Source: Pristionchus mayeri
Taxonomy: Eukaryota > Nematoda > Chromadorea > Rhabditida > Neodiplogasteridae
NCBI GenBank assembly: GCA_036245805.1
Contig: BTRK01000005.1
Location: forward strand, 2,356,001-2,420,000
Direction: 5' to 3'
Length of the DNA: 64,000 nucleotides
Part shown: piece after piece, positions 10,470-23,700 of the stretch
How positions within the stretch are numbered: position 1 is the stretch's first letter
How the letters are laid out: each line of letters starts with the position of its first letter
Position numbers and translations under genes: made by a program
Notes under the pieces: generated by a model
Told to the model about the DNA's origin: nothing
Databases searched by the model: none
The model's input: only the letters and a program-made list of their open reading frames with translations

Positions 10470-13400
10470 CTAGTATATTATAAATGAGTGGCTCCCGAAA
10501 GGAATTTCCTTCCCAATCACTGGGTTACTGTAGACGTTAGGCAGTTGATTGCGAATCCTTCCCCGTCCCCCATACTCACTTCCTCCTCCCGGGAAGTACT
10601 CCGAGACGCGGCCCGGTGCGGCGTCATCGGCCGTCTTTTCCTCTGGCAGGGTCTCTTGAGAACCCGGTGCGGCGGGAGGCGGCGGAGGCGTTCGCGACTA
10701 AAGCATCAGTGATTCAAAAGAGTGATTCAAAAGGGATAGCGACTCAAAAGAATGATTCAAAAAATTGATTCAGAAGCACGCACCGGTTCGAACAGCACGT
10801 ACTGCTCCTCCTCGACCTTCTTGCTCTTCTGCGACTGCACCTGCGGAGGAGGCGGGGGCGCAGCATCTCCTGAACATTTTGAGAGATGACCTCGCCAATA
10901 TAGATCACCGTCTCCACACTATCTCGCCCGCTTGAGGTGAGTGTAGAGAATGATGTGCGGATAACCCTTGCAGAGCACCGCAGCCGACTAACGGCAAATG
11001 TTCAGTACAATTTTTTTTTCCGAATTTAAACTCGCCTGGCATCGGGCCGAGCTCTTCGTACTGGTTGTCGGCCGAGCCCGAGCTGGCCGAGGCACGCGGT
11101 GGGGCTCCCACGGCGGGGGTAGGCGCGCGGGCCGCCTTGATGGAATCGTGGTCGCGCTCGACCTCCTGTAGCGTTACTAATTAGTTAATTAATTGGGAAA
11201 ATATCTCTTGCAGTGTGCCGCAGCCGACTAAGTGCACACAATTTGACGTTTAGCCAATTTTCGCAGAAACTCACTCCCAAGCCGGGGATCGGCTCGTAGC
11301 CGTCCACGTTCTCCGCCGAAGAGTTCGGCTGCGAGGATTGCTGCAGCAGCTGCTGCAGCTGCTTCGGAGGCTGCTGCGCCTAAGGGTTGCACTTTTGTGT
11401 TTTTGGCAATTGTTGGGCTTTAGTTTCCGGCACGTTCGAGTATGTTTCACGTAGGACTATTAGATGTTTATCCGATAGTATACAATAGAAACTTCCGAAA
11501 CATGGCCGAAAAAGATGCAAAACATGCGCCAACCAAGGCAGCCTACTGTACCTGCTGCAGCTGCTGCGGGTCGCGCGCCGAATCCGGCTGCGGCGTGAGC
11601 AGAGGCAGCGAGGGTCGCTGCTCGGTCGTGCTGCTTGAATAATAATGAATAATGATAATAATAATAATAATGAATAATGAATGAATAATGCGTAATGTTT
11701 GGTCGTGCTGCTTCATTACTTGGCAATACGCCCAAATCACGGCTCTTGTACAGACACCCAGATCGCATAGCAATATAGTTAGGTTAAAATAGATAGTAGG
11801 ATAGTCTTTAAAATCAATGCTACGACTAGTCAAAGTGCATTCAAGCGCTGATAAGTGCGAGTTGAAATGATGTCGATCTGGGCGTCAGCACAAGAGCCGA
11901 TAGACTTCTATTCAGATCAACACAAGATTGAGGAGTATCGCTGATCTTTGATCTCATGATGATGATGATGATGATGATGATGCAACAACACTGACTCCTT
12001 CTGGGACTTGGGCGCTATCGGTCGTGCCGTCTTCACGGCCTTCTCAGAGTCTTCGGGCGTCGTCTTGCGACGCTTGGTCACGCCACTCCCGGCCGAGTCT
12101 GAAGGCGTCTGGAAGGAGGCTAATTAGTTGAATACCTAATTAATTAATTAATTAGCCTAATCACCCTATGCTTACATCAGAGACTTGCACTCTGGTGCGC
12201 CCCGTTGCCGCCGCCTCCGCGCGTATTTTCGCCCGCTCCCGTTCGAGAAGGGCCTCGAGCTCGGGCTGCAACTGGTTACAGTAACCTCGTGATACAGTTA
12301 CCCGATGACTACAGTATACGTGGAACCGTTACCCGGGTACCGATACCAGCACTGACCGTCATCCTGGGGTTCTCGTTGTCTCCGATGCCGTACTTCGCAT
12401 CTCCCCACAGGCACAGAAGGATGCCGCCCGTAACTGTGAATGGTGAGATTTGGTCATTGGTCTTTGATCCATTTTAGAATCATTTTTTCCTTACAATATC
12501 AGTACTAATTGTTCAAAATCACTCACTTTTTATCTCAGGAAGATCAAAGATCAGGTCAGTATTTGAGATCTTTGATCTATACTCACAGTAGAGGATGAGG
12601 ACGAGCAGAGAGAACCCGATTTTCGTCCCGAGTGACGCTTTCTTCGCTACTGCAGCGACTTGCCCGTCCACTGAAATGTGATCTTTGATCTTTGATATCT
12701 ATCATATCCTTGCTCCAATTTTGACACTTCAACAGCGCTCCGATTCTGATACAAAAGAAGTGTCACGGGATCCGCTTGAGGTGAGTGAACTTCGATCTCT
12801 TCGGCCCCTACTCCTCACTAGAATTTCAAAGGAACTTCTGTACTAGCTCCTTTTGTCCAGTAATTGATCGGTTTGTAATGGATAAAGGGCGGAGACGTTT
12901 TGTAAGGGATTCGGAAGTACAATTTATATCAAAAATGACTTGTTCATTAGTTCGTTTGCGAAAGTCAACTCCTCACCTGTGCAAGTGAAGTTGGAAGCCG
13001 CCACAACTGTCGTCCCGTTCCAGCGCCACTCGCCCGTCGTGTTGTCGCACCGGATAGCGTCGATGCTGCTGTGGTTAGCACCGCTGCAAAAAGATCATAG
13101 ATCACAGATCAAAGATCAACCTCCCACGCCCAATCTTAGGCCTAAGCCGAACTAAGGTTTTCAACGAACAGCAAAGATCAGACTGCATAGATAAAATGTA
13201 AGGAATTCTAGTTGAGAGGCCAAAGATCAAAGATCGAAGTTCAAAGTTCAACGATCAAAGAACGAACACTAGGTAGTGTCCGTCGGTGGCGCATCGCACA
13301 GCGCCCTCGTCGACCGTGCACTTCTCGTCGCAGTGGAGAGGGCGCTCCGAGAGGCAGCTTGCTGCAGGGATCAGAGATCAGGAATCAATCAACACTTTGT

Positions 13401-16400
13401 TTGCAAGAACAACTAAAAGAAGGATCACACTTTGTAACCATGAGCGATTAGTCAGCGATCATCGATCAAAGATCAAAGAACAAAGAACAAAGCTCAACAT
13501 TCACAATACAAATATCAAAGATCACACTGCTCACCGAACAAGGCGCAACTCGCGGCGGCAACGCCCGTCCTGCCGCCGATTGTCCAGCCCGTCCGCGCGC
13601 ACGTAGCCGCACCTGAGATCAAAGATCAAATACCAAAGATCAAAGATCAAACTCCACGGTGAAATGGTGCTGTCTCACCCACGAAGGTGCGCCCATTGAC
13701 GCTGAACCGATCGCCATCGCACTGTAGAGAGTAAAGATTAGAGATCAAAGATCAATGATCAATTTATGAATAGCCACGCTTTGCATGAAAGTTTGCAACT
13801 AGGTGAATATGGGTTACAATGAAAGATCAGGAACAGAAGATCAACGATCAAAGACTAAACTCTCACCGTGAGGCTCGCGCATTCGATGGTTGCGTTGGCA
13901 GTGGTGTAGACGGGGCAGGGCGAGAACGCCGTTTCAGTGCAGTTGGTGGCCTCGCACAGCGCGCAATCTGAAAGATTAGGGAAGTATGGTAGTCCGGTGG
14001 GTCGGAGGGGAGAGTTCGGTGGGTCAGGCTAAAAATTGGTCAGAAGCAGAGTTTTCATTTTCTGGTCATTGTGGGTCGTTTTCGGGTGTGTTTCACATGC
14101 ACTAGTTAGGTGATAAGCTCATGAGCTATGTAGATCATCAGAAGCATTCCCGAAAATTATCATAAACTTCAGGAAAATTGAGAGGGGAATTCGATCTGTC
14201 AGCTACCCAATGCTTCGCAGTGCATGTTGAAGGCATGCCCGATCGGTATCAGCTGCCCAATTCCGTCCAGATGCTGAAAGGAGTGACATAATACATCTAA
14301 GCTACCGTAATCTCGGATACCGTAATATTGTACTGATGCAGCTTGTGCGTGCCCTGTCCTTCCGTCTTTACGCACTCGGCTTTGCTGACTCTTTTAGGTG
14401 GCTCAGAATTTTCAGCGAACCTCAAGATCAAAGATTAGTCATCTTTAGACGGCATTCAAACGGTTTTTTAGTAATTCTAGATTGCCAACGCTGACTTGGT
14501 ATTGAGCGCAAAACAAAATAAGCTAAATATTAGGGAAATGGAAACCTACATCAAGTGGTGATGTCTGGAAGTGCAGTGAAGTAGGAATCTATCTGTGTCC
14601 GCTGGTTTTCGGCTCTTGTTATGTTCGACTATTGAGGCGTCGAAGTGAATCAATTCCGGATTACACATATCTGAATTCATTCTTATAATTAATTAATGTC
14701 TTTATTAATTATTTTATTCTTATAATTTCTTATAATTTTCATTCTACAATAATGATTCCCACATAATAAATAAAATATTTTTGATTTTGCAGTATTATTT
14801 TATTATATTATACAAAGCAAAAGAGGAAATGTTAGAAGGTAACTCACCTCCGTATGGGTTTAGGAGCGTTAAAAATTCAAATAATTTGTTTATCTTCACA
14901 GTTGCTCCTGGTTTTTCTCCAAATTGTAGTTCGAATCCATTAGTCAATTCCGAGTTGGGCATCATCTGAGGATTTCACATGACTAAAATACAGAGCTAAC
15001 AAAGAACTAACACTTGGTTTTCCCTTTGGATCCTTATGAAATGAATTGAGCAAGAAATCGGCAAAAAAGAAGTCCTTTCTGTGCTGTCTGTTGATGATGC
15101 CTGTGGTGTACTGATAATAGCAATGGTTCGGCAAGAAGGCACTAGGCCGGATGAGAACGTTGACGTCATGCCGCCTTTGATATATCAAAAGCGGCATGGC
15201 GTCATAGTTGTCATCCGACCTACTACCTGACTGGGTGACCTGACTCACTCGCTGTATGTTCGGACGAATTCATCGGGTCGCCCTCTTTCGGAACCGAGAC
15301 AATCGTTATAAGTTTACGATCTTCCTCTTTCTCATCATCTTCGATCACCACTAGGGCAACACGGTCCGCTTCGATTTTGGCTTGTATTGTCACTCGATAT
15401 CTCGTCTTGTTATAGGGCCTGTAATTAGGGCATAATTTGCATGAGACCGCTTCTGCCGAAGCTGAATTCAATCTACCATCCCCTGCTAGGCTTGGGATGG
15501 TAGATTGATGGCATTTTTGCGTAAATTTTAAAATAATTAATTTTGAATCATTTTGTGATTGGTTTCAGGTAGTGTAGATTGTTGATAAGCCAATGAGATA
15601 TTCGTGTAGATTAAAAAAAAAATCCAATATATATGATGCAAAATTTCCCAAAAAGGGAAGCTGTAATGAGAACCACTGGATGCGAATCATAAAAGTACTA
15701 TTTTCGTTATTTTTATTTTTTTTTCTTGAGAATTTTATTTTTTCTAGTGAATTTTAAACAGCGCGTTAACATAGTCGGAAAGTACTGAAGAAATGTATTT
15801 GTGTTGGTTCTCATACGATGGGTTCTCACCCTACCTAGTGTCCATCCTTACCACAGAGCCATCACGATGGGACATTCCGTTACTTCGCGGTGCTCCTTCA
15901 ACATTTGCGGCTTGGCCAGTGTCGGCGTCTCGTCATTACATTTTTCGTTCACAATGCAGAGCTGAAATGGACAACATTGTCGCAAAAGAAGAGATAAAAC
16001 AATAGCACAGCCATTCCCCACATTTAATAAATATCAACTTGCTGCAGTTAAGTGTGAGAGTTCGAAAAAATAACAGTATGGTGTTGTCCCACTTTTGTTG
16101 CTAAAAACACCCATAGGCGAAAACAACAACAATAACAACAACAACAACAACCCTATTCCGTCGAAACTAGAGTTTGAGAAACGATACCACGCTCTCTTCG
16201 TTCTACACACTCTCTAGACCGGTCGATCAGCGAGGGAGTGTATAGATTGAAGAGACCGTGGTATCGTTTCTCGAACTGTAGTCGAAACCTACTCGTTCAC
16301 TGCAAAGTGTGAAGTCGAACGGGGGTCCATCCGGCGTCGTGCCGGTTTGCCCGGTCGAGCCTTGGCAGAGTGCCAACAGCAGTAATAACGCTGCAGGCCA

Positions 16401-16403
16401 CAT
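10470..16403 (-). CDS. Predicted type I membrane protein with Cys-rich ectodomain and Tyr/Gln/Pro-rich tail
   Basis: The product is not recognised. It starts at 16403 with a signal peptide (MWPAALLLLLALCQG). The ectodomain exons are at about 15852-15961, 15225-15464, 15005-15172, 14844-14966, 14316-14388, 14213-14277, 13866-13970, 13681-13721, 13540-13612, 13272-13364 and 12976-13084. They hold many Cys residues and N-glycosylation sites (NTT, NGTT, NFT) and blocks such as CDGDRFSVNGRTF and TGWTIGG. One membrane segment (IGFSLLVLILY, then ILLCLWG) spans the exons at about 12592-12672 and 12347-12434. The tail exons (12181-12271 down to 10470) are rich in Gln, Pro and Ser, with tyrosines in acidic/Pro contexts (QYEEL, YEPIPG, QYVLFEP, SEYF). 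This layout suggests a cell-surface receptor or adhesion molecule. The final exon is 10470-10695. Several junctions, notably after 15852 and near 11035, could not be phased. Confidence 0.6.
11956..11983. repeat. (ATG)n microsatellite
   Basis: About nine ATG/GAT repeats lie in an intron of the 10470-16403 gene. They resemble the ATG-repeat tail of the LINE at 33462-37185 and may mark an old LINE 3' end. Confidence 0.6.
12530..14440. repeat. Recurrent GATCAAAGATCA motif in successive introns
   Basis: Variants of AGATCAAAGATCA, on either strand, occur in nearly every intron between 12530 and 14440, for example near 12541, 12681, 13093, 13226, 13462, 13617, 13743 and 14424. Others lie near 10135, 11945 and 33830-33950. 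They are dispersed in introns and avoid the exons. The cause is unknown: it could be a spreading intronic micro-repeat or a regulatory motif. Confidence 0.6.
15472..15508. repeat. Small perfect hairpin
   Basis: AATCTACCATCCC is followed after a short loop by its reverse complement. The hairpin sits exactly at the acceptor side of the 15225-15464 exon, where the exon phase could not be resolved. Confidence 0.6.
16168..16279. mobile_element. MITE-A copy 1 (Mutator-like hairpin)
   Basis: An almost complete hairpin of about 112 bp with ends TAGAGTTTGAGAAACG and CGTTTCTCGAACTGT and a CCGGTCGA centre. It is flanked by GTCGAAAC on both sides. It lies in the first intron of the 10470-16403 gene. It belongs to the family at 17086, 37442, 47406, 59605 and 63943. 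Confidence 0.8.
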
Positions 16404-17085
16404 CTGCAATGGGTGGTATTGTAGTCTAGCCATTGGGTTACTGTAGTCTAGATTTTGGGGGTTACTGTAACCATGCAGAAATATTGCAACCATGATGGGG
16501 TTACTGTGACTATTTCGGGAATTAATGTAAATTAAAATAGTTTCTGTAATCATTTTGGGGGTTACTGCAATGAAGTCCAGACTACGAAAGCTTATGAAAG
16601 GAACGGTCCCCGGATACGGTAGGTGATCCTCCGGGTTACGGTAATTGAAAATGAAGGGTACGGTATCCTCCGCGTTTCAGTAATTGAGAACGGGAGGGTA
16701 CGGTATCCTCCGAGTTATAGTAATTGAGAAGGGTACGGTACCTGGCAGCGGGGCATCGATCGAGGGAGAGGAGAGAGGAAGGCGGGGAGAGGGCGAGGGA
16801 AGACGAGCGGGAAATGGAGGGAGGAGGGAGGAACCGCCCGTTTTATAGACGAGAGAGGGGAATGAGTGGGGAGGCAAATGAGGTGAGAGAGGGAAGGAGA
16901 GGAGAGAGTGAGAGAGGACAAAGGAGGGGATTAGGGAGAGTGGAAGGCAAATGAAGTGAAATGAATAAGTAACAGGAAGAGGAAAAGGAAGGAAAGGATA
17001 ATGCTAACATCGCACTTGTTGCAACTGAGACAAATATAATGCTGTTATGAAGACTCAAGCAGACTATTCATATCAACATCAAACT
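16404..17085. other. Upstream region with purine-rich tract
   Basis: The region 5' of the membrane-protein gene contains repeated GGTTACTGTA and GGTACGGTA phrases (16420-16740), then a plus-strand AG-rich tract (about 16757-16990) of GGAGAGGAG/GAGAGGG type. Frames crossing the tract are low-complexity and not credible genes. Confidence 0.55.
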
Positions 17086-17195
17086 AGAGTTCGAGAAATG
17101 AAACCACTGTCTCTTCATTCTACACACTCTCTCGCCATTCAACCGGTCGAAAGAGTGTGTAGAATGAAGAGACGATGACCCGAATTACGAACTCT
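17086..17195. mobile_element. MITE-A copy 2
   Basis: A 110-bp hairpin with ends AGAGTTCGAGAAATG and its complement. The flanking ACATCAAAC occurs exactly on both sides, a 9-bp target duplication typical of Mutator-like elements. Confidence 0.85.
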
Positions 17196-17304
17196 ACATC
17201 AAACAAGTGACTACATTATGTTTATGCATTGTATGACGCAAACTGGATTCACAATGAATGTGAATCTCCATAGTTGATAATTATAATGCATGCGTAATTT
17301 GCAT

Positions 17305-17460
17305 AACTAACACATTAATTAAGTCGCTCGGGCTTCCAAATACGAAGGTATGCACAAACACGTTTATGATGAGCTGTTAGCATTCACACCGCATGTGAAT
17401 TTGCTATGATTGCATTAGTTAATTAATTAACACATGTAATTAAGTCGCTCGGGCTTCCAA
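17305..17460. repeat. Partial duplication of the 3' end of the next gene
   Basis: AATTAAGTCGCTCGGGCTTC occurs at about 17317 and again at about 17437. The second copy is the true final codons of the gene at 17427-19854. The first copy is a displaced fragment of that coding end in the 3' flank. Confidence 0.7.
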
Positions 17461-19854
17461 TCTCCAGGTACAATAGCCACTCTTGGCAGACGGAGCCACT
17501 CGCTCTCCCTCACTCCGGGCACTGCGCTCAGGATTCCGAGGGGACTAACCGAGTAGGTCTCCCAGATACTGGAAATATGGAAAGATATACTGATTATGAA
17601 CGAAGTTAAGCGGAAGTGTATTTTTAAGTGTAATCTAGTAGCGTGTACGAGCTGACTAGGCCTCCCAGGTGTTGAACCTAGGGAAAAACAGTAAAATGAG
17701 GCAACATTTTGCCCTTTCTTTCTTAATTTTTTTGAGGAGTTGTTTGTTTTCGCAGGTTCGTTTTTGAATACATACGCATCCAGAATAACATTAGACACGA
17801 TCCATCCGTTGGCTTCGTAACCGAAGCACTGCCTGCCGCCCTTGCCCTCGACTAAGATTCCGTGAGCACCGCACTGGGATCTGAATCATTTTGTTCATAT
17901 TAATGCCGATTCTATTAAAAGTATACTGGGATCGTTGTGACACAGTGTCACATAAACAATTTTTTTTTAAATTACAAACAGACCATTTTGTAAAAATATA
18001 TTAGCACGGACAGAAAGTTACCCACTTCGGATCGCGCCAGTCCTTTCTCTCGCATCCAGCTGCATTGAAGGCCTTCGTCCAGCCCAGTCCATCCATTAAA
18101 TGATTGCAGTTGGGAAAACCCCATAGAGGAGGCGTCGAGCAGTACGTCTCTTGCTGTAATTTGGCTAGAGTAGTTTAGAAATTCATAAAGATGTTTGTTT
18201 TTTTTCAGATTCGAGTCGAACCCCAAAAATTGAGGAATGTTCAGAAACTCCGAAGCAAGGTAGTAGGAAAACGAAGCTTTTTTGGGTCCGATTCATGAAC
18301 GGATAGACCTTATTTCGCTCGTTTGTGCCGCAGGAGCCAATGAACACGGGCTGATCAGCGGAGTTGAAGTAGACAACCTGGAGTACGATTAGTCAACTAT
18401 ATGTATTAAAGGAGGAGTAAATGCAAACGCGCGAACGGTTGGAATATGTTTCACCTAGGGACGCAATCTCTTCAAATCGCGTGCTATCTCGCCCCTTCCC
18501 TGAGCTTTCCCTGATCTGGCTCCCCGCCAACTAGCCCTAACTCTGTTCGGAATGAAGATATCAATGTCAAAATTTTGGAGCTTCTTATCGTTGTGGAGCT
18601 CTAGGCAGTGCATATGATAGCTTCAAAAATTGAATTTTGAGTTTACTCCTCCTTAAAAGCTCACCTTTGAATGACATTCATGAACGAGACAGCTAAAAAA
18701 TGCAAAAATCGATACTTGAACAGCTATTTCTTTCACATTCACGACCAATTTCCACGCTTTCAGTTCTCAGAGTAACAGTGATCAACCTGCATCGATCTGA
18801 TTCCCGTGCGAATGCTGTACTTGGACTCAACGCACGTTCCGTTGAGGGCTAGCTGCGAAGCGCATTCACTGAAACGAAATTTCGTTGAACATGAAATCGT
18901 TAAAAAATTATCTTGTGAATTTTAACTCACAGCGATGCCTCAACATTGCCTTTAGCAATCGGCTTGCCGTCCTTGAGGTAGATCATTTCCTGCAATGGTT
19001 CATCTAGCGGATTGATTCTGCAGAGGGGCCATTCGCGGATAATTGAAAGTAAGTGAATTTCTATTCACGTTCGACACGCATTGTCCGGTCTTGAATCGCA
19101 GCTGAGAGACGCAGTTAGTGCGAGAAGTGAACTGGAAATATGAATTAGATTTTTTAAAAAAAATATTCAAAATATGTCTTACTTCAATTGCATTTGCGCC
19201 CACACATGTTCCACCAACGTCGATGAGACCAGCATCGCACTTTGACTCTCCTGATTGTTTTCGTAATTTGTTACAGAACTCCATTTTTTTCACACCACCA
19301 CACAATGGTCTGCTCAAAAATGCTAGGATTCCACGCCAATTGCATCATTCCCTCACTCTTTCTCCTGCAGAGTCCATTGGTTGTGAGACGACCATTAGAA
19401 CGGGCTTCGCAATAGCATTGAATATCCTCGGTAAGCATGTCGACGAAGCTGTCGCAAGAGACTGAAACATGAAAATGCCGTTCACTTCTTACAGTTATTT
19501 GTGATATACAAATATTGAATTAACATCAGCGATGAACAGATGAAACTAACTAGAATCGGCAGTTGCGTCAACGTTGATGATCGCCGGCTCCGATTCATTA
19601 GTAAGACTCGTCGCTGAATTATTAGTTTCAACTCGCATATTCATGAGCGGTTGATCTCAAGAAGTAATCATTCGAAAAGTAGTGGCTTACAAGTTTGACA
19701 AACTCGATAGATGTCAATGATAAAAGCGGATTCCAAATGGACAAGGAATCAATCAAATTTACTCATCCTTTCACGTACCTCTCGTGCTCTCCGGAATAGA
19801 AGCTCCATTGCAGCAAGTCACGAGTAGCAGTGCTATTATCCACGTCTTCATCAT
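17427..19854 (-). CDS. Secreted Cys-rich protein, paralogue of the giant gene's C-terminal domain
   Basis: The start at 19854 (MMKTWIIALLLVTCC) is a signal peptide ending near NGAS. The exons (plus coordinates) are about 19785-19854, 19555-19629, 19357-19461, 19183-19250, 19070-19131, 18931-18988, 18790-18869, 18300-18377, 18018-18155, 17793-17876 and 17427-17568; the stop is TAA at 17427-17429. Characteristic blocks are CYCEARSNGRLTTNGLC, IDVGGTCVGANAIE, VVYFNSADQPVFIGSCG, QETYCSTPP, CGAHGILVEGKGGRQCFGYE and a closing ESEWLRLPRVAIVPGDW. The same blocks recur at 27611-20794, so the two genes share a tandemly duplicated domain that I cannot assign to a known family. It is likely extracellular, with disulfides from conserved Cys pairs. 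Confidence 0.75.
18402..18657. mobile_element. MITE-C copy 1 (TTAAAGGAGGAGTAAA ends)
   Basis: This ~255-bp element has ends TTAAAGGAGGAGTAAA and TTTACTCCTCCTTAA. It lies in an intron of the 17427-19854 gene. A copy in opposite orientation is at 59203-59455. The ends resemble T1-T3 at the left of the window. Confidence 0.8.
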
Positions 19855-20793
19855 CGTAGAGGAGAAGACGATTGGGGTATCGAGGAAGGCGAGGAGTTAT
19901 ATATCGAGTGCTTCTGAAGTGTGCTCTCCTTCTTCATAATGATCCTTTCGATCAGAAGGAAGAGAGATCAAGCGATTTGAAGAGAGTTGTAGATGATGAT
20001 TACCAGCCCATGGTATGTACGATTCAAGTGTCATCAGGAATATAAGATAATGATGATGCTGGCATTACGGAGAGGCTGTAGGGTATGTCAGTTTTTACCG
20101 CTCGTATTGATTGGGTAAGCGTTAGATTTTTATTCGAAAAAAACAAATAGTGTAATTTGCCTTGTTTTCTGTAAATGTCAATGATTAATGGTTGATCGAT
20201 TTCAGAGACTCCATTCTATATAGCGGACAACTGTGTAGGGGTAAACGGATGCTAGCATCTTATTAAAATAATTTATGCATTTCAATTTTGAAGGTTCCGT
20301 AGTTTTATCGAGTGCAGAAAAAACTCTCGTTCGTTTAAAAAATCACACATCTACTTGCAGATATAATTAACAATGAGAAAAATCATGCCCCATCCAGGAT
20401 TGTGAATAACATGAGACATGCTAATAACACTTCATAGAAGCGACCGAAATCCATGACATACAAGTAAGGTTCGCGGGAATCAACTCAACTCTGTAGCTAT
20501 GCAATCGCAATAAATGCAACTACTATCGGACTTGCTCAGACTTGTGGTATTATATTATTTCTACGTGCGTTCCGTTTTTTTTTTGTCCCCCATTGTTCTA
20601 AAAACTGCGACTAAAGACAATAAACAGATATTACCCTATCTCAATCTGCGGTTGCCCATGTTATCGTATTTGCATTATCCGATTTTTTTTTAGAAAAAAC
20701 AGATTCATCGAAGTAACATGAAGTTTAGGCTGCATGACCAAAACGTATTCACAATGTAAATGATGTGAATATCGCTTGAATATCTCCTCTCGG
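19855..20793. other. Intergenic region
   Basis: This lies between the start of the secreted-protein gene and the stop of the giant gene, both on the minus strand. It presumably holds the former's promoter. No ORF, RNA or repeat was recognised. Confidence 0.5.
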
Positions 20794-23700
20794 TTATCTC
20801 CTCTCCGGTGTCCAGTGACCTGGTACAATGATGACGCGAGGAAGGAGAAGCCACTCGCTCTCTGACACTCCCGCGCGTCCCTCAATTCCAAACAGTCCCT
20901 GCACAGCCATCTTCCAATTCCTGAACAAATAATTTATCGTGATTCAGAAAATGTGATTAGTCATAGAGTGGGATTTTTTTCTGAATTTCACTTTCCATTT
21001 CCAATGTTCTGTTAGCACTCCATCGGTTTACAAATTGCGCGAAATGAGGAGAAAGTGGCGTTGTATAAATTGTATCAAACATGAATGCGGTGCGCTCGAC
21101 GCACCCATCATTAGCCATGTTGTACACGATCCAGGCGTCACGTCCTGCTTCAAATCCGAAGCATCGCTTGCCGCCCGATCCCTCAACGTAGATGCCGTGC
21201 GCGCCACATTCTGTGCTGTAACACAGTTATGCGAAATATAGTGTTTGATTTTGCGTTTTCCCCTTTAGGGTAGGTTTTCTGGTGCGTTAGAAATAGTTCA
21301 TTTGAAATTTTTAAAACGAGTAGCTTTGTGAAGGCAAGATATATGAAATACACACACATAGAAAACTGAATAGGTAGTCGCTTACCCAGATTTACGCCAG
21401 TAATTTTCTTCGCACACTCCTTTCCACGTTTTGGTCCAACCCAGGTAACCCTGGATATGTGGGCACTTCCCGCTTTGGGTATATCCCAAAGCGGGAAGCG
21501 TAGCGCAGTATGTTTCTTGCTGCAACCAATATATGCATGTTAATAGAATAAATGTATTTTTCACATTTATTCTATGTATAATATATTCATTCCTTTAAAA
21601 TAGCTAACATATTTGTTGGGTTACGCTAGAATTACGATGAATCCATACATTTTTCATTCATAATATTCAGATTACCTTCGAATATTCTGCGATACCACAA
21701 GATCCAACAAATACGGGGTCATCAGCGTGGTTGAAATAGACGACCTATGATATCAGTTTAGAATTGTGCTTTATTTTGAGGTATATAAATGTATTCGTTC
21801 GTTATTAGCGCACTTCTGTGTATCACGCGTCTTCTGAGAGATTGCATGAAAACGACGGGGGTACGACATTTCCGCAACCGACATTTCCGCAGCGGAGCGC
21901 CGTTTGCGTGAGAGTTGGCGTAGCAACTTGGGAGTTGTTGTATTGTTACAAGTATGTGCTCCCATACATAAGCATATATAAATTTCGTTACCAGACGATA
22001 TTGAGTTTTACTCCAAATCAACGACCCGGGGTTCGTGGAATATGCATTTCCTATACGTTGAAACTATATGCAAAGGTGTGGGAGCACATACTGGTAACAG
22101 CGCAACAACTCCCAACTTGCTACACCAACTCTCAAGCAAACGGAACTCCGTTGCGGAAATGTCGGTTGCGGAAATGTCGTACCCCCAAAACGACCCCCCC
22201 CCCCCTGAGGAACAAGGAGCAAAAGTTTGAGCAATCAGGCAAAGAAAATTATGGTAGAGTCTACTAGTAGAGAGAAAACTTTTACATCTGTGATTTCTCC
22301 TGGAACCGGCTTTTAGGGGTTTTCCGGACATGGTACCGGCTCTGAAGTAACTTTTTTCGTTTTTGAGCTACGATGACCGCATGGTGCTCAAAATACGCGG
22401 AAAAATATTTTAAGAAACTTTTATGTTTACACCAAAGCTGAGCGAGCACGGGATCATGCTCAAAATCTCGAACAACTAGGTTGAGATTCATAAAAAAAAT
22501 CATAACTCGCTTGGGACCCCCTTGCACAGTCTTTTCTTTGCAGATTCGGAATCTACGAACTCATATTAGTCTAGTAAAAATGAGCTTGAAAGTCGGTAGG
22601 TGTTAGAACAGGTCTCACCAGACCAAAATATTCGAGCAAGTCGAAAAGTCTAAAATTAATCTTTCTTGCATTTAAGAGAGGAATCGGGAGATACTCGATA
22701 ACTAGGAGGCCTGCCGGGACGTAGGAATTCATGATTTTTAAATTTGCTGCAAAATTACTAAAAAGTACTTCGAAACAAGCTCTATCAAATGGCGTTGGCG
22801 GATTTCCCGAAAAAAAAATTTTTCGCCGTGGCATGCTCCGAAAGTGGGCGGAGTCTCGATTTTTTTGGAAAAAGTCGATCTTTGACTCGATTTTTCGACA
22901 TTTTCCGATAAAGATACGAACAAATTGTCAACAGACGAATGAAAGAGGAGTGTGAGAGGAACATTTCTATTTCTTCGGATGGGTCGAAAACTCAAAAATT
23001 GCATCTAGGGTGCAACTTTGGCGAAGATTTGGAGAAAAATTGAAATACCGAAAAGTTCTGGTTGGCACTATGCGCGACTTATTAGCCCTCTTGGGTACTT
23101 TCATTTCGTGTATAGATCATAGGAATCGAGTCATGCGTTATAATGTAGCTCTCGTTTAAGCAAAATCGGTCATGTGAGTCGGGTATAGACATCATGTTTA
23201 CTGTACGCAAACTAGGTTCTTTTGCATCATATTTTCATTAATACATCACAAAAACATGTTTACACTTCATTGCCATGTAATTTTCAGGTCCATTTCGTCA
23301 TAGACTCAATTTGAAGAAATTGAAGAAAGGTTTCCGGTGGTAATTGGCGTCAATTCAAAGGGAAATTCTCGACATACCCTGTAAGAACAATTTTCAGCAC
23401 GTTTTGGAAAGAAAGTAATGCTTCAAATCTAACTTGCTCAATTTGATAATCGAAAAATGCCAAAATACGACACGTAATTCAGAAATTATGATATCGCAAA
23501 ATGATTTGCACCACAATATAGAGAATTGAGAGCTGAACATTTTATCTGTTGAAAGTAAGTTTCTATCTTTTCATTGAAGCGCGCTAGACAGTCTGGAAGT
23601 TGGCCAGAAAGAGGCTAGAAACCACCGAGAGCGCGTGCTCTAACCGCCTGGCGCTCTCGCCGACTGACCTCCCTCTCTGTCCCATCCCTTTCACGCCCTC

